A stretch of 64,000 nucleotides of DNA from Rosa chinensis (lineage: Eukaryota > Streptophyta > Magnoliopsida > Rosales > Rosaceae), in the NCBI RefSeq assembly GCF_002994745.2, contig NC_037094.1:20809001-20873000 (forward strand). Direction: 5' to 3'. Position numbers and translations under genes: made by a program. The notes beneath the pieces are model-generated. The model saw only the letters and a program-made list of their open reading frames with translations, ran no database searches and had not been told where the DNA came from. This document shows positions 40,591 to 54,000 of this stretch, piece by piece (within the stretch, counting starts at the first letter, position 1; each line of letters opens with the position of its first letter).

Positions 40591-40740
40591 TTGTTTTTTT
40601 TTTCTTTCTTTTTTTTTGAACGCAAGACGACCGACTATATTAATGAAACCAAGAGAATTACATTAGGTACAGAGGAGTTCCTCCAGTATTGTGCCATCCA
40701 CTATATTTGGGTTCTTAATATTGTGGGGTTTTCAGCAAAA
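40591..40740 (-). mobile_element. Short LINE 3' end fragment (tentative)
   Basis: On the minus strand, CTAATGTAATTCTCTTGGTTTC and TTAATATAGTCGG precede an A-rich run, as in the 3' untranslated region of plant LINEs. The target duplication was not found. Confidence 0.3.
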
Positions 40741-40945
40741 TTATACATGCATTTGGGAATTTATGAAAAGTAAGTTTTAGACTTTGTGTACATATTGAGG
40801 AATATATTTAAAAACAAAAAACAAAATAAATTACAATGAAATTTTTTTTTAAAAACAAAATAAATTACAATGAAAAAATCTCTTAAGTAATCCAAGTTCA
40901 ACACATTATAGTTGAAAGTTGAAAAAGTAATAAGATTTAAGAGTT

Positions 40946-41586
40946 TTTTTTTTTTTTTATCAAATGAGTGCATTCATACGGAATATATTACAAGCGGTAT
41001 GAACGATACAAACAAGAGCCACTAATGTGTCACTTATAATAAGAGTCAAACCAAAAGGCTTGAACATAACTTCCTAATGGAGCTACTAATTCTCCAGTAC
41101 ACCATGAAACAAGAAAATGATCATACCAACCAAGGAGACTCGTAATCCAACAAACTACCAAACAAGGTTGGTAAGAAGGCGTTGGCATTCCAACTGGGTA
41201 GCAGCTCTAAGCCCATGAAGGATTGACAAATGCTCGAATCAACTCCGCCTCCTGAGTAGTGAATACACGTGATAGTTGTGGGTGTAAAGCGTCATCACTT
41301 GATCAGCGGTGTATTGTAATCAGCCACAAACGCGACCACAGAGGATCAAAGTTATTCAAAACACAAAAAACAAACAACAAAATATAAACAAGCAAAGAAA
41401 ACAAAAGGAGATGCAGCACTCCTCTTGGGCTGACACAACCAGACCCAAAACTGGTGGGCCTTAGGGACAAGTCCAGGGCTCAATCCAGATCAGCCCAGCC
41501 TGAACCCAGGAGCTCTAGCTTTTGCTACCGTCGGAACCACCTTATGCCGCCCCTCAGAACCTCTACCAAGACTGCCATAAGTTGTC
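40946..41586 (-). mobile_element. Retroposon (5'-truncated LINE-like) with 17-bp target duplication
   Basis: A T-run at 40946-40958 is the poly-A tail of a minus-strand copy. AATAAGATTTAAGAGTT flanks it at 40929-40945 and 41587-41603. Its 641 bases contain no recognised protein. It lies between the start codons of HINT4 and PRMT7 and so enlarges their shared upstream region. Confidence 0.75.
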
Positions 41587-41603
41587 AATAAGATTTAAGA
41601 GTT

Positions 41604-42094
41604 CGATCTTAGTTATAGCTACAAAATAAAAAATGTCTAAGTAAATAATAACATCTACAGTATGTAAGTCGTCCAAACAGATCAGTTACCGTTAGTAAAA
41701 TAAATTCAAAGTATGGTGATTTGAAAAATTATTATTTATTAAGTACTGAAATGAATGATGCATCACTCACATCATGTATTAGACATATAAAATCAAACAA
41801 TATAGTGTTGGTTTATTTGACATTAATATGGAGAACAACAAAGTTTGTAAAAGTGAGTTCTACAAAAAATTGTTTTGGGTTTGAAGGGTCAAATTTCAAT
41901 CTATTTAAAACATAGGGGGTAAAAACTTGGTCAAAACTTATATTTCGTTTCTAGGGTATTCTTTCAAAAGGAGGTTGGTTTGGTAACTCCACTTGTTACC
42001 TGTAAGTTCTATCCCTCTTCCAGTCTTCCCAGTCAAAATGCTCTACTTTTCTAACTGAATCCGTAAATTTTCGTTCCTCTGTGTTCCTCGTCCT
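41604..42094 (+). promoter_or_regulatory. Upstream region of PRMT7
   Basis: About 490 bases between the retroposon and the PRMT7 start, presumably promoter and 5' leader. No clear TATA box or named element can be assigned. The last 80 bases are CT-rich, as in many plant leaders. Confidence 0.4.
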
Positions 42095-45000
42095 ATGTTT
42101 CATAGGAACTTGCTACCATTGTTGTCAAAACAAGTCACCCTTCAGCTTAAACCTCGTCTCACCCGAGCAATGAGCTCCCAGTTCCAGCTCCGAGTCAACC
42201 CACTCACCGGCAACTCGGAGTGGATCGTCATCGACGAGAACGAACCAGAAGGCCCAACTTCCAACACTTCCCAAAATGCCCTCCTCGCCACAACTTCGTA
42301 CCTCGACATGCTCAACGACTCTCCCAGGAACAGAGCTTACCGCCAAGCCATAGACAAGACCGTAACTAAACCCTGCCGTGTTCTTGATATTGGGTACGCT
42401 TTGAATTAGTTAAATTTTTGTACTTTTTTACAGTTTTGAAAGTAATTGTTGAATTTACTGTGTGAAGCGCCGGAACTGGGTTGCTGTCGATGATGGCTGC
42501 GCGGGCAATGGGGTCGACGACATGTCGTATGGTGACGGCTTGTGAGTCTTACCTTCCAATGGTGAAGCTAATGAAGAAGGTTCTGCGCTTGAACGACATG
42601 GAAAAGCAGATAAAACTGATCAACAAGCGTTCTGATGAGCTCGAGTTGGGTGTTGATATCAATTCTCGCGCTCAAGTTCTTGTAAGTAAAGAAAGTTTGC
42701 TCCTTTTTATATGAAACGTTGCCGTTTTGATTCCAAAGACTTGTGTGTTTGAATGTGTAGGTTAGTGAGATATTGGATTCAGAGTTGTTGGGTGAAGGGT
42801 TGATACCTTCTCTGCAACATGCGCATGACATGTTGTTGGTGGAGAGTCCTGAAACGGTGCCGTATAGAGCAACCACTTATGGCCAGGTATGTGCAGATGC
42901 AAGGAGTTTTGCAATGTGATTGTAGTTTTGTACTTTGAACTCATTTTGTGTTGCTTTAACCTTGCTGCTCAGTTGGTTGAGAGCACATTTTTGTGGAAGC
43001 TTCACGATTTACGCGGTAATGAGGCAGAAGCGTGTGATGGGATTCGTCTTGTTCCGACCGGGTTTGAGAATGTTTTGGGTGTTAAGCAGCAACAATATGC
43101 GCTTCATTGTAATGCTATAGCAAATGAAGTGAAATTGGTAATGACATTATGTTAGTCTTTGATAACGTTGGGATGAATGGTGGTTTAATTTGTACTCAGT
43201 TTTTGGTTCTTCCAGCTGTCGGAACCCTTCAAGATCTTTGAATTTGATTTTTCGAAACGGCCAGAGAGTCGTGGAGAAACTGAGCTATCTATAAAGGCAA
43301 CTAATGATGGTCGAGTTCATGCTGTAATTTCATGGTAATTGAATTTAAGTATTCATTTTAAGTATAACAATTTTGGGATGTGTTTGTTGAGTGTGTGCGT
43401 GTTATTTCAGGTGGATACTTCAGCTTGATCGAGAAGGGACAATCTTTTATTCCACTGCCCCTAGGTGGATAAATTTGCCAGTCAACATGAGTAAGTTGCA
43501 GACACTATTCCTCTGTGAGCAGGAACCCACGTAATTCTACTTTGTGCTATATATAGTGCTTTTTGAATCTTCAAAGTAGGTTGAGCAACTCAAATACTCG
43601 ATGGAGAATTCAGTTAGATATCAATGTTGTTTTATATGATCACCCGAAATGTGAAAATGTGGTATGATAATATTAATATATTTTCTATACCCCTAATTGC
43701 ATTGGGCCTGTTGTGATATATGTCAGATTTTTAAACAAAACTTGATTGAGAAACTTTCATCTATTCAGAAATTTAATGTGCAAGTTAAAAAATAAGTAAT
43801 TTCCAGTGTTTTATGTTTTCTTTTGTGGGAATGCGATTAAGAAAGTGGTTTTGTATTGTTGATAGGTCACGGGGATTGGTGTGACCATTGGAAACAGTGT
43901 GTTTGGTTTGTCCCCGGTGGAGGTATGTCCGTAAACAAGGATGAAGAAGTTTGTTTGCATGCTGTTCATACAGATATTAGCATCTCATACAATATCAAGA
44001 GCCCCATATCAAGAAACAAGAGTATGCAGTATGACTTAACTAGCAGGGATCTCAAGCTCATACTACCACCAGAAAGAATTGCAATTTATGGAGACAGTGA
44101 ATGGAGGCATACCATGTTTAATGCAATAAGTAATGCGGTAAGAATCATGATCTCTCTCAGCCACCTCTCCCCAAAAGAAAATACAAAACCAAGAATCTTC
44201 ACATTCTTGACATGAATGGTATTCTTCACAGTTACAGGGAAGAGTTGATCCATTATGCATTGTTGCAGATGACAGCGTCTTCTTAACTCTACTGGTGGCG
44301 CATCTTTCTAAAACATCACATGTGATGTCATTCTTTCCGGGGTTGCAAGACAAGGGTTTGCAATATTTGCAAGCTGTCGCCAGTGCCAACAATTTCTCAG
44401 TGGATCGTGTAGAGTATATTAAAAAGAAGAAAACTATGTTAACTCTGCATGACACACATCAGAAAAAGGTTTTTTGTTCTCAATTTTTACCATCAGTTTA
44501 ATTCCTAGTATTGAAGGAATATAATCTTTGGGTCTCTGTACGTGTATCTGCTCTTTAAGCTTCCAGTTGAAATGGGTTACAATAATGATGCATTGAACAA
44601 TTATTTTCTGTTTCCTCCTTTTGCTGGTAGAGTTTCATTGGGTGGTTAAATATTTAAAGATCTGAAATTTGTGCTATTGTAGCCAAACCTTACTGTATTA
44701 TGTTCAAAATTTGAGGCTGAGAGGTGGGCGAAAGTACGGTGTTTTGCTGTTGGAAACTTAGAGTCGGAATCTAACCAGTCTTGGGATTTTGTCCTATTTG
44801 TAGGTTGACCTGTTGATTGCAGAACCTTTCTACTATGGAACAGATAACATGCTTCCATGGCAGAACCTCCGGTTCTGGTATTTAATTGTAATTTGATTTT
44901 CCAGTAATTGCTCATGAGATTTCATGCACAGTATATACATATATGGACAATATGTAGACTCAAATATGGGATGGCGTGTGTGCTCTCCAGCAGAGTTACC

Positions 45001-46455
45001 AGCGTCTTTTTTTTTTAAATTAATATTGTCCTTTTTCTTATTGGTTACAATATTGTCCTTATAAGTTGATATATAGTGTTCATGGAGACTTCTTTAAACC
45101 AATATGTATAATACCATCTATTCTTCTTTTTGATATGGTTGAAGGAATGAGCGGACAATGCTGGATTCTGTCCTATCTGAAGATGCATTGATAATGCCTT
45201 GTAAGGCAATATTGAAAGCTTGTGCATTGTCTATCCCTGTAAGTTTTGTTCCTACATGTTTGAAACATGTACAAGTAATTGTTCACTATAGATCTCAAGT
45301 TATGGCATCTGATCTCCTTGTACAGGATCTTTGGAATAGTCGTCGTAGCTTAAGTAAGATCGAAGGGTTTGACCATTCTGTTGTAAACTCCACCTTAGGG
45401 GCATGTGGTGAACTACCTGGGGAGCAAGAGGGTCCTTGTCTGCCCTATTTTATTTGGCAGTGTGGAAATGTTAAGGTAATCAATCTAAGTAGAGTTGTGT
45501 TTTATAAAGAGGAGCGTTTCAGGATAATAATATGAGTTCCATTTTGGAATGAGAAAAATGTACTAATATAGGGCAACTATATTCGAAAATATTTCAGAAA
45601 CTCAGTGAAGCATTTACGGTCATGGAGTTTGATTTCTCAAAACTTATAATGCCATCTCATGGAAAAACCCAGGTATTACAATCACCCCTTAAAATCTGAG
45701 TAGTGATATTTGTGGTTATCCTTATAGAAATCTGGTCACAGTTGGCACTTACTTCAAAGTGCAGTACTGCGAGTAAATTTCTTACCCAGACATGATGAAG
45801 CATTTTACTCTGTTGTTTAGCACTCACCGTGGAACGAATGATATGTGATTGTTCTCACTAAAGTTTGATTGTAGGACCTTCGGGTTGCAGAACTAATTGT
45901 CTTGTACTTTACATGTAATAAGTTCGTATGATTGCCTTCTAAACTTGTATTCCCTTTCCCTCTCAAGTAACATCTGGATTTGATTATATGGTGATATACT
46001 TTTTTATTTAATAAACTTTCAAATTGGTAGAAGGATCAGCAGTTTAATTGCTTGATGGAATACACTCCCTGCAGATTGAATTTACTGTGTCAGGGATATG
46101 CCACGGGTTTGCAGTATGGATTGATTGGGTGATGGATTCAGAGCACTCCATTGTATTGTCTACAGGGCCAGGTATGGTTAGGTTGTGTATCTCAGCAATT
46201 CAATGGAAGCTTATTTGATTGTTCCATGACTCAACTTGATAGAAAAGAAAAGAAAAACAAGAAGAGGAACTTGATAAGGTCCTGCTGACATTTCTAGTGT
46301 TGTTAAATGTGGATTCAGATAAGAGGTATTGGAAGCAAGGAGTAAAGCTTCTGGCCAAGCCTGTGGGAGTTGGCAAAAGTTGCTCTTCTGCAGTTATTGA
46401 AGCTTCGTTTGACCCATCAAGTGGCGACCTGGATGTTAGACATGCTTTCTCATAG
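42095..46455 (+). CDS. PRMT7: Protein arginine N-methyltransferase 7
   Basis: Fourteen exons: 42095-42393, 42468-42681, 42761-42886, 42973-43137, 43216-43334, 43411-43490, 43866-44137, 44232-44468, 44804-44877, 45145-45238, 45326-45475, 45598-45672, 46075-46171 and 46319-46455. All are GT-AG; phases match throughout and give 2139 nt, 712 aa, near Arabidopsis PRMT7 (At4g16570, 724 aa). The S-adenosylmethionine site VLDIGAGTG is at residues 96-104 and the double-glutamate region SEILDSELLGEGLIPS at about 173-188. A second, degenerate methyltransferase half follows (TLLVAHLSKTSHVMSFFPG), as in PRMT7. The enzyme monomethylates arginines. The start could also be Met26 (MSSQFQLRVNPLTG); the extra 25 residues are basic and could be a targeting peptide. 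The intron 8 donor is weak (GTTTTT). Confidence 0.93.
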
Positions 46456-46593
46456 ATTCTCAAAATAGTCCGTCACATTTTGGAGTTTTAACATATTTGT
46501 AAAGAGTTGTGATCTACTAGTTGAGGGTGCAATCCCAATTTTTTTCATGGCTTGCTCCATTTGATGCTTGGATAAATTGATATTCTTTACTGA

Positions 46594-46849
46594 ATTTCAC
46601 TACCGGCATTAGTAATTTTGATTTTCTGAGGCATAGAAAGTATCTGTTCTTCGATGTCAAACATAAGCTCAGTAAGTCGATTCCCCGTGGGATCCCAGTG
46701 TTCCTAATTCAGGGAGTAGAGACTAGAACAGAGAGTGAAATAGTTTCTGCCACCAAGCAATTTAAACCCCATAAGGAGGAATTGCAACTGGAAATGGTAC
46801 TAGTAAAATTCCAACTAGAATGTACTTTACACAGCACAAGGAAATGAAT
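46594..46849 (+). other. Unrecognised exon-like open frame downstream of PRMT7
   Basis: An 84-codon frame without ATG ends at TGA 46847-46849. The stretch YLFFDVKHKLSKSIPRGIPV, then FLIQGVETRTESEIVSATKQ, reads like real protein, with an AG at 46640-46641 before it and a GTACTA donor-like site after 46796. I could not name the family. It may be an exon relic of another gene or of a transposon; no neighbouring exons were found. Confidence 0.35.
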
Positions 46850-48057
46850 TACACATAATCTTCCAAATCGATTCCTTTCTAAGTATCGAGTAAAACTGTA
46901 AAACTATACTTTCAACGTAGGTATCACGTATCCGCATGACAGTTGAGATAGCCAACTTAAACTATATGATACCTATGGTCCATTGTATTAGTCCGGTATC
47001 TGGGTCGTGCTTTTTCCTTCTGCAAAATTAGATATTGCAATAGCATTTTAGACTTCCTTCCTACATATATAATTTCCTTAAAGACTAGCAACTTTTTAGA
47101 TTTAGATTTCTTTAAACCCGAGTATTATTTTCTTTCAAGATGTATTATTCATATTGACTTAAATTGATGTCTTCCCTACATGTTTTGAAGGAAGCATCAT
47201 GTAGTAACATAGAACATTGCAGAGCTTTATTGCAGAACATTATGTGTATGTGCAGTGTTACCATATGACAACACTCATTGCAAGTGGAGTTCTGGATAAT
47301 AGTAATTTCAATAGGGCCTTTCAATATCCTCAAATCCATTCCAAATTAGTGAAAAGGTATGACCTTTTGTGGTGATTTACCAACCAAAACTACATACCAA
47401 CTGCCAAATGAGATTCAATTTGATAAAATATATTACAGTTAACGTTCGACTGCCAATTGAAAGCATGGGACAGCAACCCAAAAAGTCTGATCATCAGACT
47501 TCTAAGTTCTATTACAATTTTACCCTTGCTAGGTTCAGTTAATCTTCTCATGAACTTGTTTGCATTTCTCCACCGGCTAGTCGTTAGCCAAGTTTCCAGG
47601 TAGCCGGACCAAACATCCCGTGTTCAAACTCTTCGGGGTTGGTAGTTAAAAATAAATTAAATTAAATTAAAAGTAAAAGAAAAAAAAAACTCTTAATCAC
47701 AAACTCAGCATTGTCACATTTATACATGGATATAGTATCCAAATACATCAAAATATATTCCATATCATTGGAGAACGCTGGAAGCTGGGCAGGTATGACA
47801 CTGATTCTAGTAAAAATGGCTATTATTCAAACTTCAGCCAAAGTATAACACAGAAAGGGGAAGGGAAATATTTTTTTTTCCCCTTCTTTTCATAGTTCTT
47901 AACATTTCAAGAAACAAAGATGCAGCAGCTGTAAGGAAAAAAAGAAAAGAGGAAATTTACATTTTGGGTTACCAAAATCTAATTCTGTAAGAGGCTTGTC
48001 TAACATGCAAAATGTGAGGTAATCAAAATGTAGATTTAAGCATCGTAAAATGGATAC
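46850..48057. other. Convergent intergenic region between PRMT7 and the J-protein gene
   Basis: It holds the 3' flanks of the two genes. No further ORF or RNA gene is supported. A short AAATT-rich repeat is at about 47648-47672. Confidence 0.5.
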
Positions 48058-51000
48058 TCAAATTCTGTGCCTTTCCTGAGGTATAAGCAACTCGGCATAA
48101 TCATCAACTACCACCTGATACCAATAAAAATAAGGCAAAATTAAAATTAGCCATAGGAAATTCAATACTCATAGGACATCTGTGTTTCAAAAACGAGGAA
48201 ACTGCAGTGTACCTCGTATATATTGCCACCATAAGTGTACTCCACATACAACTGCTTAGGCTCTCCAGGACATGGATCACAAAAGCCCATAATGCCAGAC
48301 TTCTTTACGCCTTCATGAAGCTGCCAGATCAAATTAAGAAATCAGAAGTCTTGGCAAAATTATTGAACCCATAAGTATTTGTGTTTGAGTTAAAACTTTT
48401 TCTGGATCATAAGTGGTGATTCAGAACAGAATATCAGACTGGTATGCCAAGCAGTTGCAATTCAGTTACTAAAGAATGAGTTACGTGTTAACCTAACACT
48501 CCTTCTTATATCTACCGGAACAGTAGTTGTAAAACAGTAAGATCATCACTTAGTTGCGCTTGAGAAACAACAAACCTTGAGTTGCCCATCGTCGCTGACA
48601 AGGAAATTTAGAGGCAATGCAACATCAATGAACTGTGAAGCTAATTCATCATTTGGTTCTACAGGTTCATCCCTTTTCTTCAAAGCTTTAACACTCCCGT
48701 ACAATGCCTTTGTGATTACCAAGCCCCCTACTTCTTGCTGCTTTTTCTGTTTCCTATTTGCTACATTTTGTAATAACTGCTTAGCTTTATCTGCTGCTGC
48801 TCGTGCCTCTTGAACCTGCAGAAAGAGGGTTATAAATTCTTCCACATTTTCACACAAGGCCAAAGAAAGGAAAAGCGAGATATCCACGGTGTATAAATCA
48901 AAGGTTTACCAAATATTATAAAGCAGATTTGGCCTGCAATATAATCTAAAATTTGCAAACACAAGAACCTAACTCAAAACCAAGAGCATCTTTTTAGCAT
49001 TTCACCACCAATTTTTTTTTATTGGACAACACCACCGACATTTTCTTGCAATTAACAACTACATGCCTAGTGTAAAGAAATTTTCCTACTAACCATGATT
49101 ATTCACACCAAATGAAGACAAAATTAATTATAGGAAATCCAACATTTGCAGATATTTAGGTCTGACATTAAACAAGGGAAGAGTAAGAAGCATGCATAAA
49201 GCACAACAAAGCACACATATTATATTACATATGGATGACCATACCTTGGCAGAAGTTCTTTCCATGTTCTCTAGAGCCTTCTGCTTTTCCCTCTTAAGAT
49301 AATAAGGTTTGAGGATGAATTTCTGCAAGCATACAAAGAGGACACAGAATCAATAGGCAATATATTGATCAACATAGCCAGCTCTGAAACATAAAATTAG
49401 AACACTTCCATTTCCAAATACCAAGTAAATTTCACACTTCACCAAAATGATTATTTAGGAACTCTGCAGACTAACAAATACAAGCTAGCACCTGAGGATA
49501 TCTCTAACCTTCATTATCAATAGCACAACTACTCTAAATTAAAATCTTGGCACCTGCTGGATATCCCTTTTCCACTTTCTTAACTCTTCTGTCTATGATT
49601 ACAAAGTCGGATTTTTACTACTAACCTAGGGATTCAGGGAAAACCTAAAAAAATAAGGCACTGAATATATAATTCCCGGATCAACTAAACTTGTTGATAT
49701 AATATATTGCATCTTCAAGTCTCCAGCCCATATATCACCTATTATTTGTTTCCCAGAGATCTCTTTTCCTCTTTTACTAATTCTTATTTCTATGATACCA
49801 AAGTCAGCCTTTGCTAATTATCTTGGAGATCAGAGAAACCTGTAAATTTTACAGGTTCAACAATAGCTCAACCTAGAAGAAGATTCTTTTCCACAATAGG
49901 AGTACCCACGTTACATCAAAAATATATAGAAACATCAGACATGGCTGTCTTCTAGATGGCTATTCTTTCTTTAAGATTTACATGATGACTTTCATGTTGC
50001 AAGCACAAGACAAAATTAGAAACTGGTTAGAGTATGCTCTGGGAAAAAGGTATGATTTACATTCTAAAAATGATGAGATAGATAGAGAGAGAACAAGGAA
50101 ACTCTTCCTGCCTTGGATATATAAAGCTAAGAATTGACACTGAAAGGACCTTATCAAAAAGAGAAGAAAAGAAAAACAAATAATGAGCATACCAGTAAAA
50201 ACCTAGCATATAATTTGAGCTATTATGCAGAAGTTTAGGAGCAATAACATATTCAAAACAAATGTGTCAAAAATAGTTAGATAATAACCTTGGCTAAGAA
50301 GTACAACGATGTTGGAATTAAGAATGCTCCAGTTGCAAACACGGGATTCAAATGCCTTGAAAGCAAAATCTGCATGTAAAGCCCATGAGAAATAAGTGAA
50401 AACTTCAACAACAACAACAAAAAATTAAAAAAAATAATAGAATAAATTTCCAAACTTTAAGAATTGATATAGTATAAAACCAACAAATTCATTTCCACAT
50501 TAAACAGGTGTTGTGGACTGCCTAAGAAGTTGCTATATCAGGTGTTGTGTTATTGTGATGCAGCCTCAGTTTTCATGTAGTGGTTTTATTTATTTGTCCG
50601 GTACCATACAGATAGAACTTTGTTTCTTGTGAAAAGTAAGGAAAAAAAAATGTACACAGATCTAAAACTATCACACAAAAACTAATAATTTATCAGATCA
50701 AGAATTGCTTCTATGTCAGTTTTATTTTAAAATCATCCCAGTGGCACTACTGCATCAAAAAGATTTATTATTTCGAGTTTCGAGTAAAGCTAACAAAGCA
50801 TCAACTAGAAAAGCAATAGCTCCTAGAGAACCCCCGGCTTTTATTTGTACAACCATATAATGCCAACGGCTCTCCCCAAACTTCGACACGGCCACAATTT
50901 ATAATCCCAAAGTGCATTAATATGAAGGTGCACAGACAAATGAACAACTTACAAGTCAAACTAGCACACTAACATCTAGAGTTCGGGAAAATGAGATAAT

Positions 51001-54000
51001 GCTTACAGGAACAATTAACTTTTGACCTCCACGATGCAATTCCAATTTCCAAGAGATACCCTGCCATAGGAGGAAATATATAAGCTTATAGAACAGTCAA
51101 GGTATATATAGAAGTCACACATGAGTTAACGGAACAGTCAATTTATCAGAGAAATATGATGAACTTTAAATATAGCCAGTAACAAAACACTTGACAGTTG
51201 CACAACTAATACACAATATTTACGAAATTCTGAAGAAATTCATTTTATTGCACCATTAACCTGCATTTAACTTTGGGAAAAAAAAAATTCAGGAAACCTC
51301 TAAATCCCACAACGATGCTAAAAGGGGGGAAATGACAAACCAACTAAACTGAACAAAAAAGGCCAGCACAGAATTTATTTTTAACTAATTCTTTATATTT
51401 ATCTGACCATTGGGTGAACATGGTTTCAGATATGTAAAGACCTAAAGTCACATTTTGGTAGGCAGCTCAATGGCCTAAAAACCGTTAAGCCAATGAATAC
51501 CAAAGCACAGCCAGTTGACTGACCCTTTCCCAACTCCCACTTCAATTCCCTCCAATATCAATTGTTTTTCCTTTGATTATGTTTTCTGCTTTACTTTTAT
51601 CTGGAAAATGGTGAAATACTCATGATTTAGTTTGCAAAGAATGCCTGTGCGTTAAGTTTTCTTTCCTGCTTTTAAAACTGTCAACTATTCATCAAAGCAC
51701 ATCAAGCTCATCATCCAAACCGAAGTCTTTTTTGGTTTGGATGAGATCATTTTCCCCTCCTCAGTTAGTTGATATTAGGTTCAAATTTCCAAAACCAACA
51801 TAGATCAGTCCAGTTGCTAGGCATGAAAATTCCAAAATCAACCAACCGAGGATGAGCACCCCTACTCCCTGAAAGTTATCCTAGAAATTTTTTCTGGCAA
51901 CTCGCATTATTACTGTATCTTCAAGATATCTTAGGAAGAAAGGTTTTTACAATGACTCAGATATATTAATTTAAATTGGTTATCACTATTCCAAGACATT
52001 TAATTAGGTTCCACATAATTAAAAAATTAAGATAAAGCATAAATTTACTGATATTTTTTGTTCCAATGGAGGAAAATTTTCTGGAAAGTATATTCCAACC
52101 AATAAATGCAGCTTAAAATTTTTGAACATATATATAGTTCCATTTGAATCACCTGAATTCCTATTGAATACAACATGCGGACAGTGCTAAATTTAGATAA
52201 CTTTCTCCCACCACCAACTTCAAGCACAAGGGCATGGCTGCATTAATAACAAATAAAATTCAGTAGTTTATAGCGAACACACACACACAAGCACTTGAAC
52301 CATCAAAATAGTATTTCCATTTGGGTAACATGCCTATATATCAAGTTCATATCAGACTAGGAGTACAAAAGAAGACTCCATATAAATTCCTAAACAACCG
52401 GAACTAGATTCCTCTATGTAGCATGGTTAGTATACAGAGGGATCTTAAGATATGTATGACTGAAAAATTAGATTGAACTATTGAAGACATTACTGGTAAT
52501 ATATTCTTTTCTAAGAGAACATCACCAAGAACAAGGTTTTCACTGATAGCCATGGCCTACTGATCCAATAATTATAAAATTGTGAAGCGTGAAGAAATAA
52601 GTAAATTTCAACAAAGGCAGTAGTAAGCATTTGCTCATAATATACCTTCCAATTTTGCCTTCTAGATGACCATGAGACTTTTTTGAAAAACGACGAGTAT
52701 AATTGGCTGACGCCTCAAAAGAATTTATTCCCAACTGTAAAAGTTGAACATGAATGAAGAAGTGAATTATGGAAGAACTTAATATTGAGTTAGAAAAAAA
52801 AAAACAGTAATATAGAGTCACTAAGATGTAAATTGTACTGCAATTTCATTTATAGAAATGTTGAAATGTAGAATGAAAAATCAGAAAAGTGTAGACTAAT
52901 AGAGGCTTTCACAACTGCATGTCTCCATGATATTCCCGTTCAACAGATTTTTAAGTCTCAAACATAAATGTACCTTCAGCTGTCCAGAAGCAGATGATTT
53001 CTGTTCTTTCTTTTGCCATCCTACTCCAATAGTTGAATCAGAGCCCAGAGCAAGCTCTATCTGTTAAGAGAAAGTGACATGTTAGCAATCACCAAAAAGA
53101 AAAAATGCATATGTACTACCCAAATTAGTTCTGTACTTTTTTATTGTTCACAACACATTCACAAGCTGGGTCCAGTTCATATTCCTGAAGCTTTCACTTG
53201 CTTTTTTTTTTTTTTTTTAATTCTTCCCATATAAAAAAATAATAAATATAAAAAGACACATAATTATGCAAAGATTTGGTATGTCCATGTAAAGATGGAA
53301 TACATTTCTACTGCAAACATAGTTGGGATGCATCCGACACATTCATGCCTAAAAGAAAATGCTTCCATTTTGCAAAGTAGTCATGCATAATCTCCTATTG
53401 CTAATGTTACAAAATACAACACAAAGCCTCAAAACAAAAACAATAAGAAATTGAGTCAACTAACAAGGCACATACATTTCCACTTGTAGTTTCAGACAGT
53501 TGTCGCGTCCACATGTTGGAAAGATTCAGCGAACCGTCTTTCAAAGACAGTGCAAGTCCCATTGTTGCAGTTAAATGTTGGGATAAGTGACTGGAAGAAG
53601 AGACCATGAAGATGAGAGGAGGAACCAACAAAGTGCTGAAAAGTCAAACTGATCAATCACTTACCGAGATGTCTGCACCCCAAGAAGCGACCTTAAGCCG
53701 GTTGAGCCTACAAACTCTATGGAAGAAACTGGTGAAAGCTGATGCTGAAAAACAAGAGTAGCTCCTCCGCCGCCAGAGTTCCCATTAACTGCCACATTTC
53801 CACCAATTGATAGTGCATTGCGTGTTGATAGCTGAGACTGAACTGAACTTGTCATAGCCATTCTGACATGTATGTATTAAACATATTAGTTCTCGGACAA
53901 AACAACAGGCACGGTGGTATAGTAAACACAACTTTCCTTTCAGATACCAAGGACAATTATGTGAATAAGATTCTAGGAACGTTAGTGGCATTGCCTTTCA

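Noticed and set aside
53407..53861. Separate small genes on the minus strand
   Set aside because: They are exons 3 and 4 of the J-protein gene together with adjoining intron sequence.
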